Shown here piece by piece: positions 1-9,051 of a DNA stretch of 43,100 bases (position 1 is the first letter of the stretch; each line of letters starts with the position of its first letter). A program made the translations under genes and the position numbers. Origin of the DNA: an uncultured Lachnospiraceae bacterium (GTDB lineage: Bacteria > Bacillota > Clostridia > Lachnospirales > Lachnospiraceae); contig CAJUGG010000080.1 in the NCBI GenBank assembly GCA_910585995.1, positions 1-43,100 on the forward strand, given 5' to 3'. Under the pieces are notes generated by a model that saw nothing but the letters and a program-made list of their open reading frames with translations, was not told the DNA's origin and made no database searches.

Positions 1-75
1 ACCGAAGACCAGGTCCGGTTAGAACATATCAAGGATGAGTTTAACAGGATGTACCATATGCCAGATAAAAAGTAA
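1..75 (+). CDS. C-terminal end of an upstream gene (partial)
   Basis: An open frame runs in from the left edge and stops at TAA (73-75), giving 24 charged residues that end in MPDKK. The next gene starts 19 bases later behind a strong ribosome site, so this is probably the previous gene of the same operon. In ter clusters the preceding gene is often a TelA-like or another Ter protein, but too little is present to name it. Confidence 0.55.
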   Translation, partial: TEDQVRLEHIKDEFNRMYHMPDKK

Positions 76-94
76 GAGTAGGAGGTAGTAAATT

Positions 95-679
95 ATGCCA
101 ATCAATCTATCCAAAGGACAAAAAGTAGACTTGACGAAAGGAAATCCAGGGCTTAAAAAACTGATGGTTGGTCTTGGATGGCATGTAAAGGAATTTGATT
201 CAGGAGCAGATTTTGACCTGGATGCCGCAGTATTTATGTTAGGCGACAATGGCAAATGCCCAACTGAAAAGGAATTTATCTTTTATGGAAATCTGGCCCA
301 TCCTTCGGAGGCAGTCAAACATATGGGGGATAATCTAATCGGTGGCGACGGAAGCGGGGATGACGAACAGGTGTTTATCGACCTTAGCAAGATTCCAGCC
401 AATATTACAAAGCTTGCGTTTACCGTAACCATCTATGACTCTGATGTAAGAGGACAGAATTTTGGCCAGGTCAGCAGCTCCTTTATTCGGATTGTCAATG
501 AGGAAAATGGTCAGGAGATGATTCGTTATGACTTAGGAGAGGATTTCTCGATTGAGACAGCGGTCGTAGTTGGAGAACTTTATAAACATAATGGCGAGTG
601 GAAATTCAATGCCATTGGCAGCGGATTCCAGGGTGGATTGGCTGCACTTTGCGGACACTATGGAATAGAGGTAGCATAG
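95..679 (+). CDS. TerD family calcium-binding stress protein (copy 1)
   Basis: A 194-residue protein of the TerD/CABP family, the usual family length. TerD proteins are cytoplasmic beta-sandwich proteins that bind calcium and are associated with tellurite, phage, colicin and general stress resistance; their biochemical role is unsettled. Visible marks are the N-terminal LSKGQKVDLTKG, the acidic signature DFDLDAAVFML near residue 45, HMGDNLIGGDGSGDDEQ near 75-90, and a C-terminal GSGFQGGLAAL. The ATG has a GGAGG site about 10 bases upstream. It is followed after 9 bases by a very similar copy (689), so the pair looks like a tandem duplication. Family call is firm; the exact paralogue (TerD or TerE) is not. 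Confidence 0.92.
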   Translation: MPINLSKGQKVDLTKGNPGLKKLMVGLGWHVKEFDSGADFDLDAAVFMLGDNGKCPTEKEFIFYGNLAHPSEAVKHMGDNLIGGDGSGDDEQVFIDLSKIPANITKLAFTVTIYDSDVRGQNFGQVSSSFIRIVNEENGQEMIRYDLGEDFSIETAVVVGELYKHNGEWKFNAIGSGFQGGLAALCGHYGIEVA

Positions 680-688
680 GAGGTTAAG

Positions 689-1270
689 ATGCCAGTAAAT
701 TTGCAAAAAGGACAGAAAGTAAGTCTTACGAAAGGAAATCCAGGTCTGAAGAACGTGATGGTTGGCCTGGGATGGGATGTGAATCAGTTTGATACCGGAG
801 CAGATTTTGACCTGGATACGGCAGCATTTTTGCTGACGGACAGCGGCAAAGTAGCTGATTCGGGTGACTTTGTATTCTATGGCAACCTCAAACATGCTTC
901 TGGCAGCGTACAGCACATGGGAGATAATCTCACCGGTGCAGGAGATGGGGATGACGAGCAGATCCGCATCGATCTGTCCCTGGTTCCGGCCAGCATTACC
1001 AAGATTGCCTTTACCGTGACGATCTACGAGGCAGAGGCCAGAAGACAGAATTTTGGCCAGGTAAACAATGCGTTTATCCGAATCTACAACGAGGAAAACG
1101 GGGAAGAACTGCTTCGTTATGATCTCGGAGAAGATTTTTCCATCGAGACCGCAGCTGTCTTTGGGGAACTTTACAAACACGGCGAGGAGTGGAAATTCAA
1201 TGCGATTGGCAGCGGTTTCCAGGGTGGTCTGGCTGCATTATGTGCAAACTTTGGAGTAGAGGTAGAATAG
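689..1270 (+). CDS. TerD family calcium-binding stress protein (copy 2)
   Basis: A 193-residue TerD-family protein that matches copy 1 along its whole length (LQKGQKVSLTKGNPGLK at the start, DFDLDTAAFLL, GDGDDEQ, and the same GSGFQGGLAAL end). The acidic calcium-binding residues are kept. The start lies 9 bases after the stop of copy 1, with a GGAGG ribosome site that overlaps that stop, so the two are co-translated parts of one operon. Most differences from copy 1 lie in surface-loop regions. It probably works with copies 1 and 3 in one Ter complex; this is inference from operon structure. Confidence 0.92.
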   Translation: MPVNLQKGQKVSLTKGNPGLKNVMVGLGWDVNQFDTGADFDLDTAAFLLTDSGKVADSGDFVFYGNLKHASGSVQHMGDNLTGAGDGDDEQIRIDLSLVPASITKIAFTVTIYEAEARRQNFGQVNNAFIRIYNEENGEELLRYDLGEDFSIETAAVFGELYKHGEEWKFNAIGSGFQGGLAALCANFGVEVE

Positions 1271-1279
1271 GGGGCTAAC

Positions 1280-1867
1280 ATGTCAATTAGTTTACAAAAA
1301 GGGCAGAAAGTCAGTCTTACCAAAGACCGCCAGGGGCTGTCTAGAGTCGTGGTCGGCCTTGGCTGGGATGAAGTGAAGAAAAAAGGCGGATTTTTTGCTC
1401 CAAAGCCGCAGGCAATCGACTGTGATGCCTCCGCTCTGGTGTTGCAAAATGGAAAACTGGTGTATAAGGACGACCTGGTCTATTACAATAATCTGCGTCA
1501 CAGGACAGGTGCCGTACAGCATATGGGAGATAATCTGACGGGTGCCGGAGAAGGCGATGATGAACAGATTATCGTCGAACTTGGACAGATTCCGCCAGAG
1601 TATGATAAGATCCTGATCGTCGTGACCATCTATCAGGCGATACAGAGAAGACAGCATTTCGGCATGATTCAAAATGCATTTATCCGGCTGGTAGACGGCA
1701 GAAATAACCAGGAGATGTGCAGATATAATCTGACAGAAGATTATGCCAATATGACTGCAATGGTCTTTGGAGAGATCTATCGCTATAATGGTGAATGGAA
1801 ATTTAATCCTATCGGACAGGGCACCACAGATCCGGGGATTGGAGAACTGGCGAACCGTTATATCTAA
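1280..1867 (+). CDS. TerD family protein, divergent (TerZ-like)
   Basis: A 195-residue TerD-family protein, more distant from the two upstream copies than they are from each other. It keeps LQKGQKVSLTK at the N-terminus and HMGDNLTGAGEGDDEQ in the middle. It has a basic, aromatic insertion (KKKGGFFAPKPQ, about residues 33-45) before the metal site, and that site reads AIDCDASALVL instead of DFDLDxxxxLL. A loop insertion followed by DxDAS is characteristic of the TerZ/TerF-like branch. The C-terminus lacks the GFQGGLAAL ending. It starts 9 bases after copy 2 behind a GGGG ribosome site. Confidence 0.88.
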   Translation: MSISLQKGQKVSLTKDRQGLSRVVVGLGWDEVKKKGGFFAPKPQAIDCDASALVLQNGKLVYKDDLVYYNNLRHRTGAVQHMGDNLTGAGEGDDEQIIVELGQIPPEYDKILIVVTIYQAIQRRQHFGMIQNAFIRLVDGRNNQEMCRYNLTEDYANMTAMVFGEIYRYNGEWKFNPIGQGTTDPGIGELANRYI

Positions 1868-1897
1868 GCTGCATAAAATATACGAGGAGAAATTGTG

Positions 1898-4555
1898 ATG
1901 AAATTTAATGGACTGACAGACCAGGAAGTGGAGGAATCCCGCAAACAGTATGGTTCCAATGAGATACCAGATTCAGAGCCGACCACTTTCTGGGAGGAAT
2001 TTAAAGAGACTTTTGGCGACCCGATGATTAAGATCTTGCTTGCGATCGCGGTGCTGATGATCGTGATGTTCTTTTTTGGCTACGCAGAGATCTATGAACC
2101 ATTGGGAACCATTGTAGCTGTACTGATTGTGGCGTTTGTATCGGCTAAGACTGGTGTGGCCAGTGATACCAAGTACCGTTCCTTAAAAGACCGCACCAAA
2201 AAAGATCAGTGTAAAGTCCACAGAAATGGCGTGGTGACAGTGATTGACGTGGATGAAGTGGTGACAGGAGATAAGGTGCTGCTTCAATCTGGTGACAAAA
2301 TACCAGCGGACGGTATCTTGATATCGGGCAACCTGCGTGTGGATAACTCCGCACTGAACGGAGAAGCAGAAGAATGTAAAAAGACAGAAGCAGATCCGTC
2401 CGTGGAACTGCCGGACGATATCACAGGTGATACCTTTGTGGATGCCCATTCTCTGTTTCGGGGAGCTGTGGTATTTGACGGCGAAGGCGTGTTGGATGTA
2501 CGCAAAGTTGGTCTTCAGACCATGATGGGCCGGATGGCAGATGAGATGCAGGAGGATGAAGTGGATTCTCCGCTGAAAGTGAAGCTCTCCAAACTGGCGG
2601 GTCAGATCTCTGTATTTGGCTATGTGGGAGCTGTGGTGATTGCGATACTCTACTTCACGTATTTTATTGTATCTGCTGGCGGCATTGGTTCTTATTTTGC
2701 TATTGGTGCAGAGCAGGTGATCAAAGATATCGTGGAGGCTGTCTCTCTTGCGATTGTGATCATCGTCTGTGCAGTGCCTGAGGGACTGCCTCTGATGATC
2801 TCTCTCGTGCTGATGCAGAATACCAGCAAGATGCTGGATCACAATGTATTGGTGAGAAAGGCAGAAGGAATTGAGACTGCGGGTTCTCTTAATATTTTAT
2901 TCAGCGATAAGACCGGAACTATTACGAAGGGAAGCCTGGAAGTGGTGGAATTTTTCACCGCAGATGCTCAGGTGTTAGAGATCCCTAAGCTTTCGGAACA
3001 TAAGAAAGTAAAAGAGCTTCTGGATCTGGCCATCGGCAAGAATACCCAGTCTATGTTTGATGCAGAGCATCGAGTCATCGGCGGAAATGCAACCGATCAG
3101 GCACTGATGAAATTCATCGGAGAGCCAGTATTTCGTGCGTTAGAGGACTCCAAGGAGTACAAGGTGTCCGCTTCCCAGGGCTTTAATTCCATGAATAAAT
3201 TCAGCCAGGCCAGGATCGACCAGGTGGGCAAGACCTTTTATAAAGGCGCTCCGGAGCGTCTGCTGGCAAAGGCAACATCGTATCTGGACGCAGAAGGTAA
3301 TGTAAAAAAACTGGATAAAAAAGTGCTGGATCAAAAGATCGACGCTCTGGCTGCCAAGGCTATGCGTGTGCTGGCATTTGGCTATTCTGAGAAGACACTG
3401 ACCGAAAACACCATCCATGATGATGTTGTCCTGATCGGTCTGGTGGGTATCCGTGATGACGTACGTCCGGAGGCAAGGGATTCCATCGCTGAGGTGAAAA
3501 AAGCAGGGATTCAGGTCGTGATGATCACAGGAGACCGCTTGGAGACTGCGGTAGCGATTGCCAAAGACGCAGGCCTTTTGAAAAGCGACACTGACCGGGC
3601 ACTGACTTCAGCAGAGCTGAATGCGATGTCAGATGATGAGATCAAGAAGATCATCCGTGAGATCCGTGTCATTGCCCGCGCACTTCCTACAGATAAATCC
3701 AGAATGGTACGTCTCTGCCAGGAGATGAATCTGGTGGTTGGTATGACTGGCGACGGCGTCAACGATTCCCCGGCGCTCAAACGTGCCGATGTAGGCTTTG
3801 CCATGGGTAGCGGTACAGAGGCGGCCAAAGAGGCTGGCGAGATTGTCATACTGGATGATAACTTTAAATCCATCAAAGACGCGATTTGGTATGGCAGAAC
3901 CATCTATCACAATATCCTGAAATTCTGTAAGTTCCAGTTGGTGATCAATGTGGCAGCAGTGGTAGTGAGCGCGATTGCACCATTTTTCGGTGTGGAGGAA
4001 CCGTTGAAAGTCACCCACCTGCTGTTTGTCAATCTGGTAATGGACGGCTTAGGCGCGATTATGCTGGGCAACGAGCCGGCACTTGAAGAATATATGAGTG
4101 AGCAGCCCAGAAGAAGAGATGAAAGCATCATCAACAAAAAAATGGCAACACAGATCGGTATTATGGGTCTGTGGCTTACGATTATCAGCTTTTTGTTCCT
4201 GAAGCTTCCGTTCTTTGGCAGCTTTTTTGCCAGCGAAGAACAGCATCTGACCGGATATTTTGTGCTCTTTATCGTAAGTGCATTGTTCAATGGATTTAAC
4301 GTCAGAGATGACGGATTCGGGATCTTCCGCGGCTTAAATGAGAATACCGGATTCTTAAAAGTATTCTTCATCATTATTCTGGTGCAGGCGCTGATCGTCA
4401 ATGCGGCATTGCTGCCAGGCGCAGTCTTTACCTGGATCGGCAATATGTTTAGCTGTGTTCCGTTTGGCATCCAGGGCTGGGGTATTGTGATCGTGCTGGC
4501 GGTGACGATGATCCCTGTGGATCTTATTAGAAAATGTGTGACAGGTAAAAAGTAA
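1898..4555 (+). CDS. P-type cation ATPase, calcium-transporting (PMCA/SERCA-like)
   Basis: An 885-residue P2-type ATPase that should export calcium across the cell membrane using ATP. Seen in order: N-terminal cation-ATPase domain, TM pair 1-2, actuator domain with NGEAEE in place of the common TGES, TM4 with VPEGLPL (ion-binding), phosphorylation motif SDKTGT with Asp at about residue 337, nucleotide domain with KGAPERLL, hinge TGDGVNDSPALKRADVGFAMG in two overlapping blocks, then C-terminal membrane helices with NLVMDGLGA. ATG at 1898 is preferred over the GTG at 1895 because AGGAGA sits 7 bases before it. It follows the TerD genes by 30 bases, and pairing with calcium-binding TerD proteins supports calcium as substrate. 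Confidence 0.93.
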   Translation: MKFNGLTDQEVEESRKQYGSNEIPDSEPTTFWEEFKETFGDPMIKILLAIAVLMIVMFFFGYAEIYEPLGTIVAVLIVAFVSAKTGVASDTKYRSLKDRTKKDQCKVHRNGVVTVIDVDEVVTGDKVLLQSGDKIPADGILISGNLRVDNSALNGEAEECKKTEADPSVELPDDITGDTFVDAHSLFRGAVVFDGEGVLDVRKVGLQTMMGRMADEMQEDEVDSPLKVKLSKLAGQISVFGYVGAVVIAILYFTYFIVSAGGIGSYFAIGAEQVIKDIVEAVSLAIVIIVCAVPEGLPLMISLVLMQNTSKMLDHNVLVRKAEGIETAGSLNILFSDKTGTITKGSLEVVEFFTADAQVLEIPKLSEHKKVKELLDLAIGKNTQSMFDAEHRVIGGNATDQALMKFIGEPVFRALEDSKEYKVSASQGFNSMNKFSQARIDQVGKTFYKGAPERLLAKATSYLDAEGNVKKLDKKVLDQKIDALAAKAMRVLAFGYSEKTLTENTIHDDVVLIGLVGIRDDVRPEARDSIAEVKKAGIQVVMITGDRLETAVAIAKDAGLLKSDTDRALTSAELNAMSDDEIKKIIREIRVIARALPTDKSRMVRLCQEMNLVVGMTGDGVNDSPALKRADVGFAMGSGTEAAKEAGEIVILDDNFKSIKDAIWYGRTIYHNILKFCKFQLVINVAAVVVSAIAPFFGVEEPLKVTHLLFVNLVMDGLGAIMLGNEPALEEYMSEQPRRRDESIINKKMATQIGIMGLWLTIISFLFLKLPFFGSFFASEEQHLTGYFVLFIVSALFNGFNVRDDGFGIFRGLNENTGFLKVFFIIILVQALIVNAALLPGAVFTWIGNMFSCVPFGIQGWGIVIVLAVTMIPVDLIRKCVTGKK

Positions 4556-4558
4556 AAG

Positions 4559-5341
4559 ATGATGATATTTCATTCAGATCTGGATCATACGCTGATCTAC
4601 TCCTGCCGCTGTGATATCGGAAGGGAAAAAAAATGTGTGGAGATCTATGAAGGCAGAGAGGTCTCCTATATGACGCACCGGTCTTTGGCTCTGCTTAAGC
4701 AGATCAAAGACCTGGTGGTCTTTGTCCCTACTACTACACGTACCGAAGAACAATATCACAGGATTTGTCTGGGGATCGGAGAAGTGGAATATGCACTAGT
4801 GTGTAATGGGGGTATACTTTTAAGAAATGGGCAGGAAGATATCAGCTGGTATCAGGAATCTCTGCAGTCGATTCAGACATGCAGACAAGAACTTGAGAGG
4901 GCAGAGTATGGGCTTACAAAAGACCCTGACCGAAACTTTGAAGTTCGAAATATTCGGGATTTATTTTTATTTACAAAGAGTGCAGAGCCTTCCCGTTCTG
5001 TGGCAAGGCTGAAAACGATTCTTAATTTGTCTTTGGTAGATGTATTCTGCAATGGTTCCAAGGTATATGTGCTTCCCAGACAATTGAATAAAGGGGCTGC
5101 GGTTCGCCGTTTTGCAGAGAAGATCAAAAAGGGAACTGTGATCGCAGCGGGAGACAGCGTATTTGATATCCCGATGTTACATACAGCGGATGTGGCTTTT
5201 GCACCAGAAGCTTTGCTAAAAGAGGCAGCGTGCCAAGAGCAGGTGATCGGCATAGAAGAGGCAGGCGTCTTTTCGGACGCTATGCTTTTACATGTTTTGC
5301 ATATTGTAAAAAATGAGAAGGAAAGAATTTACTATGGGTGA
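4559..5341 (+). CDS. HAD-superfamily phosphatase of the Ter operon
   Basis: A 260-residue HAD hydrolase. Motif I is HSDLDHTL (Asp7 nucleophile, Asp9), motif II lies in the VFVPTTTRT stretch, and motif IV is AAGDSVFDIPML. The cap arrangement and the late basic residue (NKGAAVRRFAEK) resemble the Cof/sucrose-phosphate-phosphatase type (IIB). The substrate is unknown. It starts 3 bases after the P-ATPase stop, so it is in the same operon; HAD phosphatases are known members of ter gene clusters, together with nucleotide-metabolism-like enzymes. It overlaps the next gene by 8 bases, which joins the debranching enzyme to the same transcript. Confidence 0.85.
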   Translation: MMIFHSDLDHTLIYSCRCDIGREKKCVEIYEGREVSYMTHRSLALLKQIKDLVVFVPTTTRTEEQYHRICLGIGEVEYALVCNGGILLRNGQEDISWYQESLQSIQTCRQELERAEYGLTKDPDRNFEVRNIRDLFLFTKSAEPSRSVARLKTILNLSLVDVFCNGSKVYVLPRQLNKGAAVRRFAEKIKKGTVIAAGDSVFDIPMLHTADVAFAPEALLKEAACQEQVIGIEEAGVFSDAMLLHVLHIVKNEKERIYYG

Positions 5342-7433
5342 AGAGAAATTTTTAAGTCCTATGAGAAGCATTCATATGGTTCCTATGGACGTGATTGCGG
5401 GTTTTGAGGTAAGGCCTGGCATGTATGAGCTAAATGGAGCGATGGCGATTCCGGTGGGAGTAAATTTTACCGTTCATTCCTGTGGAGCGACTTCCTGTGA
5501 ACTGTTGCTGTTTCACCGAGAAGAAGATGAGCCGTATGCGGTACTGCCGTTTCCGGAGCATTACCGGGTGGGAAAAGTGTATTCCATGATTGTCTTCGGG
5601 CTGAATATCGGAGATTTTGAGTATGCTTACCGCTTAGACGGTCCGTATGATGTGGCAAAAGGATTGTTATTTAATAAACATAATATCTTATTGGATATCT
5701 ATGCCAAGGCTGTGACGGGACAAAGCCAGTGGGGGCGGCCGCAAAAAGAAGGAAGCTTTTATAAAGCGCGCGTGGTAAAAGACGATTTTGACTGGGGAAG
5801 AAACAGAAATCCGCTGATCCCGATGGAGGATCTGGTGATCTACGAACTTCATGTGAGAGGATTTACCAAGCATGGCTCTTCAGGCGTGGAATATCCTGGC
5901 ACGTTTGCCGGCCTAAAAGAGAAGATTCCTTATCTGAAAGAACTGGGAGTCAATGCGGTGGAGCTGATGCCGATCTTTGAATTTGACGAGATGAAAGACA
6001 GCCGGATGGTGGACGGCAAGCAGGTGGTGGATTACTGGGGATACAATGCCGTGAGCTTTTTTGCGCCCAACACCAGCTATGCAGGGAAACCAGAGTATAA
6101 CAGAGAAGGAACGGAATTAAAAGAGCTGATCAAGGCGTTAAATGAAAATGGGATCGAGTGTTTTCTGGATGTGGTATTTAACCATACCGCAGAAGGGGAC
6201 AATATGGGTCCTTGTTTTTCATTCAAAGGATTTGACAACAATATCTACTATATGCTGACGCCTGACGGCCATTATTATAATTTCAGCGGATGCGGCAACA
6301 CCTTAAACTGCAACCATCCCATCGTCCGGCAGATGATCCTGGAGTGTCTGCGCTACTGGACAACGGCTTATCATGTGGATGGCTTCCGCTTCGATCTGGC
6401 CAGCATCCTGGGGAGAAATGAAGACGGTACGCCCATGAGCAAGCCGCCTCTGTTGCAGAGCCTGGCAGCAGATCCGATCTTAGGGGATGTGAAACTGATC
6501 GCAGAGGCATGGGATGCGGGTGGACTCTATCAGGTGGGAAGCTTTCCGTCCTGGAACCGCTGGGCAGAATGGAACGGCAGATACCGGGACGATATGCGCA
6601 ATTTCCTGAAAGGGGATTATGAGATGGCCTATATCGCCGGGCAGAGGATCATAGGCTCTCCGGATATGTATGTACCAGAGAAACGGGGATACAATGCTTC
6701 TGTCAATTTCCTGAATTGCCACGACGGATTTACGCTGTGGGATATGTATTCTTATAATCAAAAACATAACCTGGCTAATGGCTGGAACAACACCGACGGC
6801 AGTGATGACAACCGTAGCTGGAACTGCGGCGTGGAAGGCGAGACCGACAATGAAGAGATCTTAGCACTTCGCAGGAAACTGGCCAAAAATGCCGTCACAG
6901 TGCTGATGCTCAGCAGGGGAACACCGATGTTCTTAGCAGGCGATGAATTTTTAAATACGCAGTATGGCAATAACAATGCCTACTGTCAGGACAACGAGAT
7001 CTCGTGGCTTGACTGGGGACTCTTAGAGAAGAACAGAGAACATTTTGAATATACAAAAAATGTGATAAGGATACGAAAAGAACATGATGTGGTGCGAAAA
7101 TCGGCAGGAAATTGCTCGGTTGGATTTCCGGAGATGCAGATTCTGCAGCCCGACGACCACACAAAAGTGCTGCGGGTGATCTATGCGGGACGAAATCATG
7201 AAAATACCTGCGATGATATGGTCTGCCTCGCAGTCAATGTATATTGGGAAGAACAGACGTTCTCTCTTCCTGGGCTGCCACAGAATCTGTACTGGTGTGT
7301 GGAAGCGGATTCATCCGGGCGTTATCTGCCAAATGGTGTGCCAAGTCCGGGTCATATCGTAGGGATAGAGAACAGCAGACTGGTAAGGATGGATGCCAGA
7401 TCAGTACTGGTATTCACTGTAAAGATGAGATAA
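5334..7433 (+). CDS. glgX: Glycogen debranching enzyme (GH13, isoamylase/GlgX type)
   Basis: A 699-residue glycoside hydrolase that cleaves alpha-1,6 branches in glycogen or limit dextrins. The N-terminal ~150 residues form a CBM48-like domain. The TIM barrel shows region I DVVFNHTAEG, region II GFRFDLAS (nucleophile Asp), region III LIAEAWDAGG (acid/base Glu) and region IV NCHDGFT (Asp), so all catalytic residues are present. ATG 5334 is chosen over 5313 because an AAGGAAAG site lies 8 bases upstream of it; this start overlaps the HAD gene by 8 bases. With malQ (24210) it supplies a glycogen/maltodextrin breakdown route. GlgX and type I pullulanase cannot be separated with certainty by eye. 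Confidence 0.9.
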   Translation: MGEEKFLSPMRSIHMVPMDVIAGFEVRPGMYELNGAMAIPVGVNFTVHSCGATSCELLLFHREEDEPYAVLPFPEHYRVGKVYSMIVFGLNIGDFEYAYRLDGPYDVAKGLLFNKHNILLDIYAKAVTGQSQWGRPQKEGSFYKARVVKDDFDWGRNRNPLIPMEDLVIYELHVRGFTKHGSSGVEYPGTFAGLKEKIPYLKELGVNAVELMPIFEFDEMKDSRMVDGKQVVDYWGYNAVSFFAPNTSYAGKPEYNREGTELKELIKALNENGIECFLDVVFNHTAEGDNMGPCFSFKGFDNNIYYMLTPDGHYYNFSGCGNTLNCNHPIVRQMILECLRYWTTAYHVDGFRFDLASILGRNEDGTPMSKPPLLQSLAADPILGDVKLIAEAWDAGGLYQVGSFPSWNRWAEWNGRYRDDMRNFLKGDYEMAYIAGQRIIGSPDMYVPEKRGYNASVNFLNCHDGFTLWDMYSYNQKHNLANGWNNTDGSDDNRSWNCGVEGETDNEEILALRRKLAKNAVTVLMLSRGTPMFLAGDEFLNTQYGNNNAYCQDNEISWLDWGLLEKNREHFEYTKNVIRIRKEHDVVRKSAGNCSVGFPEMQILQPDDHTKVLRVIYAGRNHENTCDDMVCLAVNVYWEEQTFSLPGLPQNLYWCVEADSSGRYLPNGVPSPGHIVGIENSRLVRMDARSVLVFTVKMR

Positions 7434-7470
7434 TCAAAACGAGGGAATCCTAAAACATGGAGTGGATGAA

Positions 7471-9051
7471 ATGAAAATACAAATTAAAAAAGAGCATACG
7501 CTGTTTCTGTGCGTATTAGGTATCATCATAATACTCAATCTGATCTGGTGTGTAAAAAAATCAGATATGTTTATTGATGAGATTTATACGTATGGACTGT
7601 CTAATTCTTATTATACACCTTTTATCAAAGATGCCACAGAGAATGGGACATTGATCAATGCAAGACTGACACGGGAAGATTTTATGAATTATTTAACAGT
7701 AAATAAAGGAGAACAATTCTCGTTTGCTTCTGTATACTACAACCAGACACAGGATGCACATCCTCCCTTATATTACATGTTTCTGCATTTGATCAGTTCC
7801 TTTTTCCCAGGATCTTATTCCAAATGGTTAGGATTGTCGCTCAATATTGTCTTTTATCTGATCACGAACCTGTTGCTCTATCAGGTGGCAAGGATGATCC
7901 TGCGCAGTGAAAAGTCCGCTGCCTTAGCGGTTCTTTTATATGGAACCAGTTATGGAGGACTGTCTACGGCTCTGATGATCCGCATGTATATCTTACTGAC
8001 CTTATTCACTGTCGCATTTTTTTGGGTGATCCTTAAGTTATACCAGGGAAATACACAGAAGAGTTTGTATGCCCTGGTGACTGTGGTGATGTTTTTGGGG
8101 ATGTTTACCCAATACTTTTTTGTGATCTTTGCATTTTTTATCAGCGCAGTCTATTGCCTGCGTGAACTGATGAGGAAAAGGATTAAGAACGTGATCTGGT
8201 ATGCAGCGGCGGCTTTTTTAGGACTCGGTCTTTTCTATGTGTCGTATCCCTATATCCTGAATCATCTGTTTGCGGATACTTTAGTCTCCGGACAGACGGT
8301 CGTAAGTAATGTCCATGATCTGGCAGGCATGTGTCTGAGTATCTATTCTTTTGTGATGCAGACCATTATGAGCTATAAGATTCCATGTTATCTTCTGCCG
8401 GTTCTTGTGATCGCGGGGATTGTGTTACATAAGAAAGTGTTTTGGGAGTATCTGGCGGCATTTGACAAGAGAGATTCTTCCGCAATTGCGATGACTGTGG
8501 CAGTGGGACTGACGATCTTTGTGACAGCCGTGGTGTCTCCGGTAACGGCTCTTAGATATGTCTATAATGTCCTGCCGTTTGTGGCTGTCGGTATCGTCTA
8601 TGTGGCGGAAGCCGTATGGAGAGACTGGGAGCGGTATGCGCCTGCGGTGATCAGAGTAAGTGCCCTGCTGTGTATCTTTCAGGGCATGAAAGATGTGCCG
8701 TTTTATATTGATAATATACCGCAGGCACGATATGAGATCATGGCGGAATATGCAGACTGCCCTTGTATCTGTCTCGATGATGACCATAACAAGCCGATCA
8801 CCCAGAATATGCTGTTACTGATGACATTTCCGGAGATCTTTGTAACGGATGATTTTTTAGGGGAAGAGACACAGGAATATCTAAGAGACAAAGAGACTGA
8901 CAGAGGTATCATCTTGATGATTGATACCTCTGAGATCAAAAGCGGATACAATGCACAGGAAATATTAAGTGAGATTGAAGAAACACTGGGCTATCAGTAT
9001 CAGCCATTGGACACTGCCACCAAAGAGATCTTTGTACTATCTGCAAAATAG
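7471..9051 (+). CDS. Membrane glycosyltransferase, GT-C fold (GT39/ArnT-like)
   Basis: A 526-residue integral membrane protein with about ten hydrophobic helices. A first helix (about residues 10-28) is followed by a loop with DEIYTYG (Asp36-Glu37), the acidic pair expected in the first extracytoplasmic loop of GT39/PMT-like enzymes. A second loop has DAHPPLYYM, also typical of the family. Such enzymes move a sugar from a polyprenyl-phosphate carrier to a surface polymer or protein on the outer face of the membrane. ATG 7471 is preferred to GTG 7462 because GGAG lies 8 bases before it. The 3' end overlaps the convergent GT2 gene by 15 bases. The GT2 and GtrA neighbours fit a three-component glycosylation system. 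Confidence 0.75.
   Translation: MKIQIKKEHTLFLCVLGIIIILNLIWCVKKSDMFIDEIYTYGLSNSYYTPFIKDATENGTLINARLTREDFMNYLTVNKGEQFSFASVYYNQTQDAHPPLYYMFLHLISSFFPGSYSKWLGLSLNIVFYLITNLLLYQVARMILRSEKSAALAVLLYGTSYGGLSTALMIRMYILLTLFTVAFFWVILKLYQGNTQKSLYALVTVVMFLGMFTQYFFVIFAFFISAVYCLRELMRKRIKNVIWYAAAAFLGLGLFYVSYPYILNHLFADTLVSGQTVVSNVHDLAGMCLSIYSFVMQTIMSYKIPCYLLPVLVIAGIVLHKKVFWEYLAAFDKRDSSAIAMTVAVGLTIFVTAVVSPVTALRYVYNVLPFVAVGIVYVAEAVWRDWERYAPAVIRVSALLCIFQGMKDVPFYIDNIPQARYEIMAEYADCPCICLDDDHNKPITQNMLLLMTFPEIFVTDDFLGEETQEYLRDKETDRGIILMIDTSEIKSGYNAQEILSEIEETLGYQYQPLDTATKEIFVLSAK

Noticed and set aside
533..1180. Minus-strand 215-codon open frame over the TerD genes
   Set aside because: It is antisense to two clear TerD genes, has no ribosome site and no family-like sequence; it is a shadow of their codon pattern.
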